A DNA stretch of 64,000 nt. Source: Grammothele lineata. Taxonomy: Eukaryota; Basidiomycota; Agaricomycetes; Polyporales; Polyporaceae. Positions 34,195 to 44,302 of this stretch are shown in pieces; position 1 is the first letter of the stretch; the number at the start of each line of letters is the position of its first letter. The notes under the pieces were generated by a model, which had not been told where the DNA came from, ran no database searches, and worked only from the letters and a program-made list of their open reading frames with translations. Location: contig NDFF03000030.1 of the NCBI GenBank assembly GCA_002150815.3, positions 186,001-250,000 of the forward strand, read 5' to 3'. A program made the position numbers and the translations under genes.

Positions 34195-34460
34195 GTGGCC
34201 CTTCCGTTCGGCCTCCTTCCTCGAAGCATCCGTCAGTTTGTAAGTTTGCTGCGGGAGTCATGGTCCGACATTATGATTACCGCTCTCGTCACCTGAGGCT
34301 TAAACGCAGTGTATGCGGCGCCTCTCGCTGAGGCTCCTCTGGTAATTCAGGCCCTCCCAGCACGTTCTCGTCGTTTGCACGTCCTCGTACTGCTTTGACT
34401 GTCAGTGACTCGATCTGTCCTCCCTCCGAGGTTTACTTTATGGAGGATGCTGGCTTATAC
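34195..34460 (+). pseudogene. Decayed copy of the small hypothetical gene
   Basis: Matches 24841-25100. Exon 1 is preserved in frame (ALPFGLLPRSIRQF after a GTG replacing ATG) with its GTAAGT donor, but exon 2 meets TGA at about 34329 in place of the CGA of HRGSSGNP. The match weakens after ACTTTATGG (34441). It supports the reading of the intact version as a real unit and dates it within the module. Confidence 0.45.
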
Positions 34461-34725
34461 TCTACCCGTGCCATGATGTACGCTCGCCTTTCAGATTAGG
34501 TAGTAAGCGCGGCGCCTATGCTGTGGGATGTACGCTGTGTTCGTTTGGCTGGCATGTACGCCGGGCGGTGTCGTCGCGTGATCATGCATCGTTATATATT
34601 CAATAAACGCTGGGATCCACGGAATGCCGCAAGGCGTGTTGGCATCTCACTCCTCAGACCTGGCGACGACCTCTCTGCCTTCCGGCCCGCTGTTCATTGT
34701 CGTTGCGCATAACCTCTCATTCGAT

Positions 34726-36431
34726 ATGGATCATATCTCAAGCATCTTCTCGCGAGACTTTAGATCTTTTAGATCTGAGGTTATGGACAAACTTCTCCGA
34801 CGGTCCCTTCAGGTACTAGTAGCTTCGGTTCGTAGCAAGTGCTGTACCTATGTCTGATATCAGGTCTAGTTCACCCCGCCGTCGCCGGCGTTTCATCGCC
34901 GTCACCCGCCTACCCCTTCGTCCGAACCTAATCGAGTTCCACTCGAGATACAATACATGGTCCTTCAGATGGCGATATACGAATCCTTGGATATGGCAAA
35001 AGACCAGGAGAACCGAACCTCTTGGTTGCACGCCCTCGAGACATTCGCGCTCGTCTGCAGGTGTTGGTACGAGTATTTGCTACCCAAAAAACAGCCGGTA
35101 GAGATGTCTTCCGTCGAGGAAATGAACAATTTTGCGGCTTTTCTGCAACGGACGCCACTGTTTCATCGGTCAGTCCAACAAGTGTCACTACACTGCACCT
35201 CGAAAGCACCCTTCAGTTCGCACGCCGGATACGACGCTCGCAACGTGGCTGCGCTCTTCCCTATATTATTCCGGGACAAACTCCCCGTTCTCAGAGCGCT
35301 GTCTTTGAGTGCGGACGTCCTCGTAGCTTCGCGGAACAATCCATACGCTGACACTGCACCACTCCTTCCATATCTACCACTCCCCTCAATGTTCCCTGCC
35401 CTCTATACACATTTTTCAAATCTTACACGTCTCTCCCTATCCAATATCACGTTGTTGAGCTTTGGCGACTTCACACGATTCCTCAACTGCTTTCCGAACT
35501 TGGACACGCTCCAATGCGACAGCGTACGCTGGAAGATTCTTAGTGCCGTTCCGGTAATGATGATGAAACGTAATCACAAGTCATTTCTCAAGAATCTACG
35601 GCACCTGTCGGTATGTTGTATTCCACCTGGCTTTACAAGGGAAGTTCTTACTTATAGTTGAAAAACAGATGACAAACATGCTGCAATTTCCCGGGGTCAT
35701 GAGACTGCTTTCCATCCTTCCTCATGATATACAGCCAAAGGAGGCTGCGGTCTCTGTATATTTACCCGTTGGACTAGAAGGTATATCTCCACGTCTCAGA
35801 CAGCCACTGTAGAACTAGCATCTAACTAAACACACAGCCCGAGGCATGCTGACACAATTGCACCACCTCCCTGATGGCCTCCATAAATGGGAATTATACG
35901 GAATCAGTGTCGGGGCCACGGCTTCAAACCTCACCGAAAAGCCGCTTCTCAGCGCACTGCGGGATATATTAGTCATTTTGTTCTCCAAGCCACGACAAAG
36001 CAAGATAGATGTAAACATCTTTGCTGTTGTATCCCCCACTGTGGTTCGAGTTAGCCATGATGTGATGATGTCGCGCGTGTCAAAAAGCCTGAAAGTTCCC
36101 CCCTCCCACCCTGAATTAAAATTTATCCATACGCTAGGTGAAGTAGCAGATATACTAGGCGGTTTATCATGTGAGCGGATCTGGCTCAGTGGTTTGATTA
36201 GTTTGTGACAATACTTACCATTTCACCCTAGGTTGGCATGGTGTTACCTTAACTATCAACCTCAAGTGGACTATGCCCGATGGTCATGTGTCAAGGCAAA
36301 AATTTCCGTATTCAAAAGATCTCATGCAGAGCGTCTTCCCCGCGGAACATCGGGAAACCATCCGCTTCGTAGAACAAGACAAAAACACAGGACAATTCAG
36401 TGAGTTGTGCTCACATAGTGTAACCATATGA
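34726..36431 (+). CDS. F-box-like / leucine-rich protein (paralogue 4, module copy 3)
   Basis: Exon 1 34726-34812 (29 codons, with an in-frame second ATG at 34783 matching the start of paralogue 2) joins by a 57-base intron to exon 2 at 34870 (FTPPSPAFHRRHPPTPSSEP). The F-box-like region VPLEIQYMVLQMAIYESLD...ALETFALVCRCWYEYL follows. Blocks shared with the others are QQVSLHCTSKAPFSS, YDARNVAALFPILFRDKLP, LLPYLPLPSMFPALY and FGDFTRFLNCFPNLDTLQC. Later exons encode RLLSILPHDIQ, LTQLHHLPDGLHKWELY and WHGVTLTINLKWTMPDG, ending TGA at 36431. All joins stay in frame, so this copy appears intact although its synthase neighbour is dead. Confidence 0.75.
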
Positions 36432-36769
36432 GTTTACTGAACTAGTCAATCGACAAGGCTTCGATGGAATGTTCCCGGACTAGAGCGCGTGTGGCTACTA
36501 GGTCGCGCGAAATCCGACGACACTGAGGAACATGGAATTCTTCGAACGAGAGGCGTGCAACGCGAGAGAGCGCGCAACATGCATGGACAATCTATGTACA
36601 CGAGAACCAGTACTCCAGCAGACTCGTACGATATCTATGGACCCCTTGAAATTAAACCACTCCTCGAGTCCGGGCACGGACCCCGCCTGGGCGAACACCT
36701 CGACCTAGCATGCCAAGCGCGATGCGCACATTTCCAGTACCCTTAAAGCGCCTGCGCTCAAAGACGCGC

Positions 36770-38060
36770 CACGCACGCTGCACCCCGCGCGCGGTGTGTT
36801 ATCTCAGCAGTAACAGATCCCGCATGGTCGTGCTTAACACTGACATCGTGGCGTCGTCCGTCGACGTGCATCCTGATCAACCGTCAAGCTCACCACCCTT
36901 GGCGCCTGCGGCTCACGCGAAATCAGAGCCTAGCGCACGACCGCGGACGTCCTACTCCGACTCGACTCGGGCTGCGTGACGGTTCCGGGATGCAGATAAT
37001 GAACGTTAATGTGAGTAATATTGCGGAGGAGGAGGGCGACGCTAGTGCGGTGGTAGGATCGGTGGCTCTCGGGGCAGCGAGCTCGGGCGGGTGTCAGGCG
37101 GATATCTGGGAGGTCGGAGGACGTCGTGCGGTGCTGGTGGGTGCTATAATCTATTGAACATGGCGCGTGCGCGTGGCGATCGACCGCAGCGCGCGTACGT
37201 TCGTACTGGTACTGTGGTCGGGTCGACCGCCGGCGTCAGCACTACGCGCTCGTCAGTGTTCGGGCCTGCACGTACGACTTCAAGCTTCCAGCTTCAAGTT
37301 CGGTCGTGACGTATACGGATATCGTAGCTGTGATCGTTCATAGACGCGCCACATACCGGGTCGTTGCTTCGAACGACGCCACGGTAGGCGCACGATCGAC
37401 GATCGCGGCGTTCATAGTTACACATTAGAGCCGCTGTCGGGGACAGGCGATACTTCCGAGGACCGCTGGTATGTTTTTCCTAGCGTCGCGCGGGGTCAAT
37501 GAAGGTTGAGCAGGAAGATCGACAGCGTACCGTCTTCCCTACAAAACTGACATTACGAAGGACGGCGCGCGAGAGGCGATCAATACTCGACGGCCGCCGT
37601 GGGGCGCAGGGTCAAAAGGCGGGAGGGCTGCGAGCAGGGTCGGCGAGTTGGATCTGGTATGGCAGAGCGGACAGATGTGGGCGGCGCCGGCGTTTTAATG
37701 TATGTGGGCGCATTGAATGAATGAGGCGGCGGGTGGCGGAGCGCGGGAGAGCCCCAGAGAGTCACGCTCAGACGCAATTAACACGCACGCGTGCGGGTCG
37801 CGTAGGAGGTGGTGCAACGAGGACCTACAAAGAGCACGCGGAATTCGAGTGTCAGGAGTTACTCGGGTGCGGAGGGAGGACGCGGACGGTAAGTACATAC
37901 GCGTTGTCTGTGCACGACGGACCCCATATCGATATATGTCTCCGACGCAGCGCCTCTCCGATGCTGGGCAGTCTAAATGAGTTCGCAGTCGGACCGAAGC
38001 CTGGCGTGTGCCACGGTAGCCTCAGAGTTTGCACCGTCTGCAGGCGCTGCCGTTGACGTC
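36770..38060. repeat. Module tail, copy 3
   Basis: Third tail copy (GGGCCTGCACGTACGACTTC at 37262; TAGACGCGCCACATACCGGG 37340; TACCGTCTTCCCTACAAAA 37531). It carries a near-perfect doubling CTTCAAGCTTCCAGCTTCAAG at about 37280 not seen in the other copies. No protein-coding frame is conserved across copies. Confidence 0.6.
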
Positions 38061-39113
38061 GCCCGTGGGCTGCGGGCAGGATGTGGCCGGGATGAAGCCG
38101 GAGTCGGAGCGGGGGCCAGCGGGGGCGTGGGAGGGGCGCGCCTGGACGCGCGCGGGATGCCTTTATGAGGGTAAAGTGCCGCGGCCGGCACGACCCGGCA
38201 GAACGGCGGCGCGGGCGGTTGCGCGCGCGCTTGGTGGGCGCAGGAGCAGGAGAGATCGCGTTCTCGAGATCCATCAGGAGGGGGGATAAATTACGATCTG
38301 GTGGCGGGGCTGCGCCCTTGGACGCTCGGAGAACGACGCTCGTCCGCCGAGGCGCGCGTTGCGATGGGTGGCGGCCCGTTTGTCTCGGACGAGCGAGGCT
38401 GGCACTAGTGCGCATGCTGGCGAGCAGAGGAATGGTGGGCGAGCGAAGAAGAGGCGACGCTGGCGAGTCCGACGTCGGGGGCCAGAAGAAAGCCGTCGAG
38501 GATGTCGATGACTGGTGGAGAATGACAAGAGGAGATGTCCGAGGCTGGGCGCACATGCGCGAGGGCAGGCGAGGGCAGTCTCAAGCATGACGTTCCTGAC
38601 AGATGGTTTAATCTGTGCGATGATGTGCCGCCGCTTACGCAGCTGTGACCCATCACGCACCCGCGGCGTCCGGGTATGGCAGCTCTCCGGCCGAATCTGG
38701 CCCTATGAGGGCGTTCGGAGCCGGAAGCGGTTGCCGGCGTGACGCTGCCTGTGCGGGGGCGTGATGGGGAGGGCGTGACAGGGTCGAACAAAGCAGACGG
38801 ATTGGGCGAGCCGACGACAGCCAACGACGCCCTGCCCCTCTTCCCTCCCGCCCAACGTCTCTCTCGCCGTCCTCCTCCCGCCCTCCTCTCCTCCTCCCGC
38901 CCACGCGCCCCCCACGAACGCCCCGCTCAACGCCTGGCGCACCTTCTCTTCCTCTTGCGCAATTCCGACATCCGAGCCCTTTCTTCTCCCCTTTCTCTTT
39001 CGCCCCGACAAAGGCCGATTCGCCCAGCCGTCCGGCCCCCTCCCCCTCCTCGCGACCCCCTTTCTTGCCCCCGACCGCCGTAGCCCGACCGGCCCCGGCC
39101 GCGACCACGAGCG
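38061..39113. other. Intergenic / promoter of the G-alpha gene
   Basis: About 1 kb of very GC-rich DNA with long open frames on both strands but no motif. The last ~300 bases (38820-39110) are pyrimidine-rich on the plus strand (CTCCTCCCGCCC blocks), a pattern common upstream of strongly expressed fungal genes, and probably form the promoter and 5' leader. Confidence 0.5.
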
Positions 39114-40633
39114 ATGGGCAACTGCGTGTCCGCCCAGGACCGCGAGGCGCAGATGCGCTCCCAGGAGATAGATAAGCAGATCGAGGAGGACTCGCGCAAG
39201 CTCAAGAAGGAGTGCAAGATCCTCCTCCTCGGCTCAGGCGAGTCGGGCAAGAGCACCATCGTCAAACAGATGAAGATCATACACCAGAACGGCTACACCC
39301 CCGACGAGTGTATGGCCTTCCGCCAAACCATCTACAAGAACCTCCTCGACTCGGCCCACCACATCATCCTCGCCATGCGCAAGCTCGGCATGGACTGCGA
39401 GGAGCCCGCGAACAGGGCCCGCACGGAGAAGATTCTTGACTACGTAGTCTCCCCCGCCCCCACCTTCTACTTTGCCGAAGACATGGCTCAGGCCATCTTC
39501 GACCTCTGGAAAGACCCCGTCATCCCGAAGATTATGGACCACTCGAGCGAGTTTTACCTCATGGACAGCGCGTCTTAGTAAGTCCTCCTTTCTCTCTCTC
39601 TCTCGCCACACCGCATACACCCACTGCCTAGTCGCGAGGTCGACGCCCTGTCGCCCCCATCGCCTCGAGCGCCTAATCCCTTTGTTCCCCTCCCGTGAAT
39701 GCGGTGTCGGCCAGCCTCGTCGGCCTCGGCAGTCACTGACCAGCCCCCTCTCGCCCCTGCCCCACAGCTTCTTTAGCGAGGCGCTTCGAATAGGTTCGCC
39801 AAATTACATCCCGACGGAGACGGACGTTCTGCGCGCGCGCGCCACAAGTAGGGGCATAACGGAGACGCGTTTCTCATTAGGGCCACTATCGTGAGTAATC
39901 CATCTGTCGTGTTTGCCCCATTTGCCACTTCTACGTCCGTCTTGTGACCTTCTTGGGCGCACGTCCTCATATATCACTGTGTTTGGCGCTGGATTGGGCG
40001 TTCGTGGACGGTTGCTAACCTGTCGATCGCAGAATACACATGTTCGACGTCGGTGGACAACGGTCAGAACGGAAGAAGTGGATCCATTGCTTCGAGAGCG
40101 TGACGAGTATCATCTTTTGCACGGCTCTGAGCGAGTACGACCAGGTGTTGTTGGAGGATAGGAATCAGGTGCGTCTGCCAGCGTCGTTACGCGCAGCGAC
40201 CTCGGTTGACCTCGTGGACTCGCGTTCACCGCATTCGCAGAAACGGATGGCCGAGTCGCTCATCCTGTTCGAGTCGGTCATCAACTCGAGATGGTTTCTG
40301 CGGACATCGATCATCCTGTTCTTGAACAAGATCGACGTCTTCAAGAGCAAGCTCCCGAAAGTGCCACTAGAACGGTACTTTCCCGAGTACACAGGCGGCC
40401 CGGACATCAACAAGGCGGCGAAGTACATTCTCTGGAGATTCATGCAGGCGAACAGGGCACGATTGAGCGTTTATCCTCAGTACGTCGTGGACTTGCTCGT
40501 TTCGTAGACACTTGTGCTGACCGGTTCCGTCAGTCTAACACAGGCGACCGATACGTCGAATATCAGACTAGTGTTCGCAGCCGTGAAGGAGACGATACTG
40601 CAAAACGCGCTGAAGGACTCCGGCATCCTGTGA
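39114..40633 (+). CDS. Heterotrimeric G-protein alpha subunit
   Basis: Complete gene of five exons (39114-39577, 39768-39890, 40033-40168, 40241-40479, 40534-40633), 353 residues. MGNC at the start suits N-myristoylation of Gly2 and palmitoylation of Cys4, which anchor the protein to the plasma membrane. The P-loop GSGESGKST is at 40-48, the arginine finger Arg179 in DVLRAR, switch [19 protein letters not shown] with catalytic Gln205, and NKID at 270-273. The purine-contact TCAT motif reads TQAT near residue 325. Switch I is unusual: [12 protein letters not shown] instead of RARxKTTGIxET. The protein ends SGIL and lacks the Cys four from the end found in Gi-type and most group I fungal subunits. 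It relays receptor signals in mating or nutrient sensing. Confidence 0.97.
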
Positions 40634-42240
40634 CGTCTCCTCGCATTGAGTGCTCGGCCGTCGGGGGCTAGTATATGCCGCGTTTTCTCTCATTTGGTGC
40701 GTGCTCCCGCTCTCCCCCCGCATTGCCTACCTGCGCGACGAGGCTGATCTTTCGGCGCCTCCTCCCTGCAGGGTCCCATCGCATCGCATCGCATGATCAT
40801 CCGCTCGTTTGTCTACGTCGTCTCCGTTCCTCCTGTCTGTACACGCATGCATGTCTCACGTCTTTCTTCGCTCATCCCATCCCGTCCCATCCCATCCGGC
40901 TCCACGCCTCGCCTCTCGTCTCCATCCATCCATTCATGATCTCGTCGCTTTTGTATGTTGTCGCTCCCCCACCCCACCCTACCGCATCGCCTCCTCCTTT
41001 GTCCGCCCCGCCTCGCTCTGCCCTGGTCCCCGGGCTACCTTCCCCATCCGTCGCCGCTTTCCGGGTAGCGCCGTTCGCCGTCCGCCGTCCTCGGTGCCAT
41101 CGCGGTGACCCGTGCTCCCTGTCCTAACTACAGGGTATGCGCACGTCATCAAAGCCCGCGTCGCGCCGCTGCGGGCTTCCCGTCACGCCCGTCCGTCGAA
41201 GGACCGACGAACTGACGAAGGCATGGGTCGTTCCTTTCCTCACCGTGGATGACGTCTGCTTCGGCGCTCTCGGGGGTCGATCATACGACGTCGAAAGAGG
41301 CCGAGTTGGTCGATCCGCTCTCATGCTCTCACGGCCGCGCCCGCGGCCTCGGCCTCTGCTGCGCCCGCGATGTGCGTTGAAGATCTTGGACGACTTCACG
41401 CTGTGTCGTGAATGTACGAACGTACGAACGTACGACCGCGCGGCGCGCAAGCCTTGGCAAGGTGCTCAAGCTCGATGAAGACTTGTGGCAACCTCCTACC
41501 CACAACGGTCCTGGAGCTGGAACTGGCATCGGAATGTCCGTCCCGCTCCGCCCGCCACCCCCGGCACGTCCACTCCCATCCCATCCCATCCCTCCCATCC
41601 TCCTTCCTGGTTTGGCATGTCATTAATAGACATTCTCCCTTCCCTTTCCGACACCCCGGGCTCACACCCACCCCGCGTCCCCGCGCTGCTCTATCTGTCT
41701 ACATTACCTCCTCCACGTACACCCGCCCGCTCTCGCGCGGTCCCGCCCTCCGCCTTCTCGTTTCCACCCGCCCACCAGGTTCCCTCGCATGTCTGCTCGT
41801 GCGCGGGGCCGTTATTGCTCTTCTCTTCCCCTTCCCCACTCGCTTCCGCTCCCGCCATCGCCATCGCCATCTCTATTCTTCTCTATCGATCGCCTGTGCG
41901 CCCGACGGTCTGCCTGCCCCCCTTCCCCTTGTCCCTACCGCACTGTCTGCGTGCCTGCCCACTTGCCTGCGTACCCGTACCCGTACCTTATCTTATTCGA
42001 CCTGCACGACCACGTCCGTCCGTCCCCCGGCCCTCCACCGCCCGCTCGCCCTCGCTCTCGTCTTCGTGTGTGGTCATACGCACGTGACCCTCCCCCTCCC
42101 TCTTCATTATCCTCCCCGCTTCGGGTTTTCTCGTTGCCCTTCACCACTCTTCCCCACTCTTTCCTTTCCTTCCCTTCCACCTACCTCGACCTCGACCTCG
42201 ACCAGACCCCGACGTTTTCCCCGCCCGTCTACGCCTATTA
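40634..42240. other. Pyrimidine-rich 3' flank of the G-alpha gene
   Basis: About 1.6 kb in which the plus strand is dominated by C and T (CATCCCATCCC, CCTCCCCCTCCC runs), with short tandem motifs such as CGTACGAA at 41415-41438. Plus-strand frames of 150-280 codons in it are Pro/Ser/Arg-rich, overlap each other and have no family signature. Part may be the 3' UTR. No gene supported. Confidence 0.5.
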
Positions 42241-42339
42241 GTACAGCAGCTAGCTACATGTAACTAACCCGAACCCACCCGGAGGTGCCGGCCCCCCCGC
42301 GCGTCGACGCGGAGCGTGGTGTACATATATACGACTTGA

Positions 42340-42400
42340 AGACTACTTGGTGGGCGGCGGGGGTGTGAGGGGTGTGAGGGGTGTGGCGTGGATCGAGGAC
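42340..42400. repeat. Short GGTGTGAGG tandem repeat
   Basis: GGGTGTGAGG is repeated about three times at 42360-42388, next to a GGCGGCGGGGG run. It lies in the spacer upstream of the next F-box-like gene. Confidence 0.5.
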
Positions 42401-42771
42401 TCGGAGGCATGTACGTGGGTGAGGTAAGTGTATGCGGGTTGACGTTGAGGCGGTGTGTTTAGATGGGTCTTTGGTACCGATGATTGGCGACTGGGGCTGT
42501 TGAGATGCGATGCATTGCTGTCTTCCTCATACACATTTAGCGCTATGGGGAGAAGGCTTTTTAAGAATACCTCCTTGGAAGAAGAGTGGGATTGCATACG
42601 CTCGCCCACCATGATCAACTTCTTGGTCTTTCTCGCCAAACTCCTCCATAAGGTACCCGTTATTCTTATGGGCGTTGTTTACGTACTGATGTTAGTATGC
42701 CATAGAAACCTGATGGACGCAGAGTGACTCGTGCTACCGTACTTATCAATCGAAGGCGACCACCAGCATCT

Positions 42772-44302
42772 ATGATCCTGCTCCCGCTCGAGCTGCAGGA
42801 TATGATCGTTCAGGCCGTGGTCGAGGCCCTATACACGACAAAGACACGCTCGGACTACGATTCCTGGGTAGTGACCCTCCAAACCTGTGCCTGCGTCTGC
42901 CAACGCTGGCGCTGGTACGTGCACCACGAGGTGCCCGTCGTCGGCTCTCTCCACATCATGAACATCCAGACCACGGCGGAACTCACCCGCATCGCGGCGA
43001 TATTGGAGGACAAACCGCGCTACGGCACGCGCATCCGGCAGGTGTCGCTGCATTGCACGTCGACGGAACCGCTTTATGAGCAAGTCGGGTACGATGCGCG
43101 CAACGTGGTCGCGCTCTTTCCCGTGGCGTTGTGCGGGAAGCTCCCCGGGCTCGAGCAGCTGTCCATCCGGGGCGACTATCCACAAGGCGGGTGGAGAGGG
43201 TCCGTCTTTGACAGCCCGGCACTCCTTCGGTGTCTCCCCCTCCCGCCGATGTTCCACGTCTTCTACTCGCGTTTTGAGAGTCTCAGACGCCTCTCCTTGT
43301 CCAAGATCACGTTCGTAAACTTTGGCGACTTTGCGCGGCTTCTGAACTGTTTCCCGAAGCTGGCTGCACTCCGGTGTTTTGGAGTGCGCTGGACGGCGCT
43401 TGGTATCGTTCCGTCGTGTATGACGAGGGACAGAAAGACGTTTTTGGCAAAGTTGAACGAGTTAGACGTGAGTTAGATGGCCTTAAGTTCTTACCGTGTG
43501 ATGGAAATCTCACATGTTGAACAAAAGGTGGACGACATGCAACGATCAGGGCTGGAGAGGCTATTAGTGGCGCTTCCTTTTGGAATGCGCATATATCTAG
43601 TCTCCCTACGTCCAGATATCGGTGATGAAAGTGCGTCCTGACAGAAAAGATGACCTAGACATTTTCCACTAATAATCTTACACGAACTACAGCATACCAA
43701 TCCTTGCTGAACCCGAATATCATGGGAAACTTCGACGGCATTCACAAACTTGATATCCATCAAATCACCAGAGGCGTAGATGATGAACACACCGAGCAGC
43801 TTCTCGATTCTCTTCGGCGGGCGTTAGACACCTGGAGTTCCTATTCCCAGTCGGACACAGCGTTAATCCTCCACATATCGTGTGTGCCGACGGTCATGAA
43901 TGATGCAGCAAATCGGGGAATGAGATGCCACGCTGCCTTCGAGGAAGAAGAATGGATAGACTTGTTACGCCAGGTCGCGGGTGTTGTGGTCGGCTGTTGG
44001 CAAGGTACGTCTCATTCGCTTAATGGAGATCAACGTGGCAATGATTTTACACAGTCCTAGGGCTCTATTCGTCCCATGTGGACGTCTTTCTCGACGATTT
44101 ACCCTCGACGAGACTGAAGGGCAATACATATTGGATAGACCGTGCGGAGGAAATTTTGAGTTCAGCTCCTATATATGCTAGAGTATCTGTCGGCCGCAGT
44201 TCAAGTGACATCCTAGACGAAGGCTTCGTGAGTGGATTTTTCTTTCAACGCGTCCTCTTCCGGCGCACGTCGCGACTCTGTGCTGAAGCTCACATCTGGT
44301 AG
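42772..44302 (+). CDS. F-box-like / leucine-rich protein (paralogue 5)
   Basis: The first coding exon starts at ATG 42772 (MILLPLELQDMIVQAVVEALY); as in its paralogues, a small upstream exon may exist. ALQTCA is here TLQTCACVCQRWRWYV, then RQVSLHCTSTEPLYE, YDARNVVALFPVALCGKLPGL, LRCLPLPPMFHVFY and FGDFARLLNCFPKLAALRC. Exons follow with ERLLVALPFGMRIY, SLLNPNIMGNFDGIHKLDIH, LLRQVAGVVVGCWQ and LYSSHVDVFLDDLPS. The end depends on whether the GTGAGT at about 44229 is used; if not, stop is TAG at 44300. Its GC-rich codons differ from module copies 1-3, and it is not part of the repeated module, so it may be an older family member. Confidence 0.75.

Larger units (their letters stand above)
32330..38060 (+). 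repeat. Duplicated module, copy 3 (synthase pseudogene)
   Basis: Third copy in full order: leader ATCATGGCAATTGCCGGCAC, synthase pseudogene, remnant of the small gene, F-box-like gene, tail ending near TTGCACCGTCTGCAG (38029). It is closer to copy 2 than to copy 1 in the leader, for example CCTCGACATCCAT.ACTTGCG in both. Confidence 0.75.

Noticed and set aside
22890..38060. Possibility that the repeated module is a transposon
   Set aside because: No transposase, reverse transcriptase, terminal repeats or target-site duplications seen; host-type genes are carried. Segmental duplication is simpler.
38653..39108. 151-codon Gly/Arg/Glu-rich minus ORF before the G-alpha gene
   Set aside because: Mirror image of the pyrimidine-rich promoter; composition alone explains it.
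39234..39620. 128-codon ORF antisense to G-alpha exon 1
   Set aside because: Shadow of strongly biased codon use in a certain gene.
41412..42263. 283-codon plus-strand ORF, Pro/Ser/Arg/Thr-rich
   Set aside because: Lies in the pyrimidine-rich flank where all three plus frames are open; no motif, splice pattern or start context distinguishes it.
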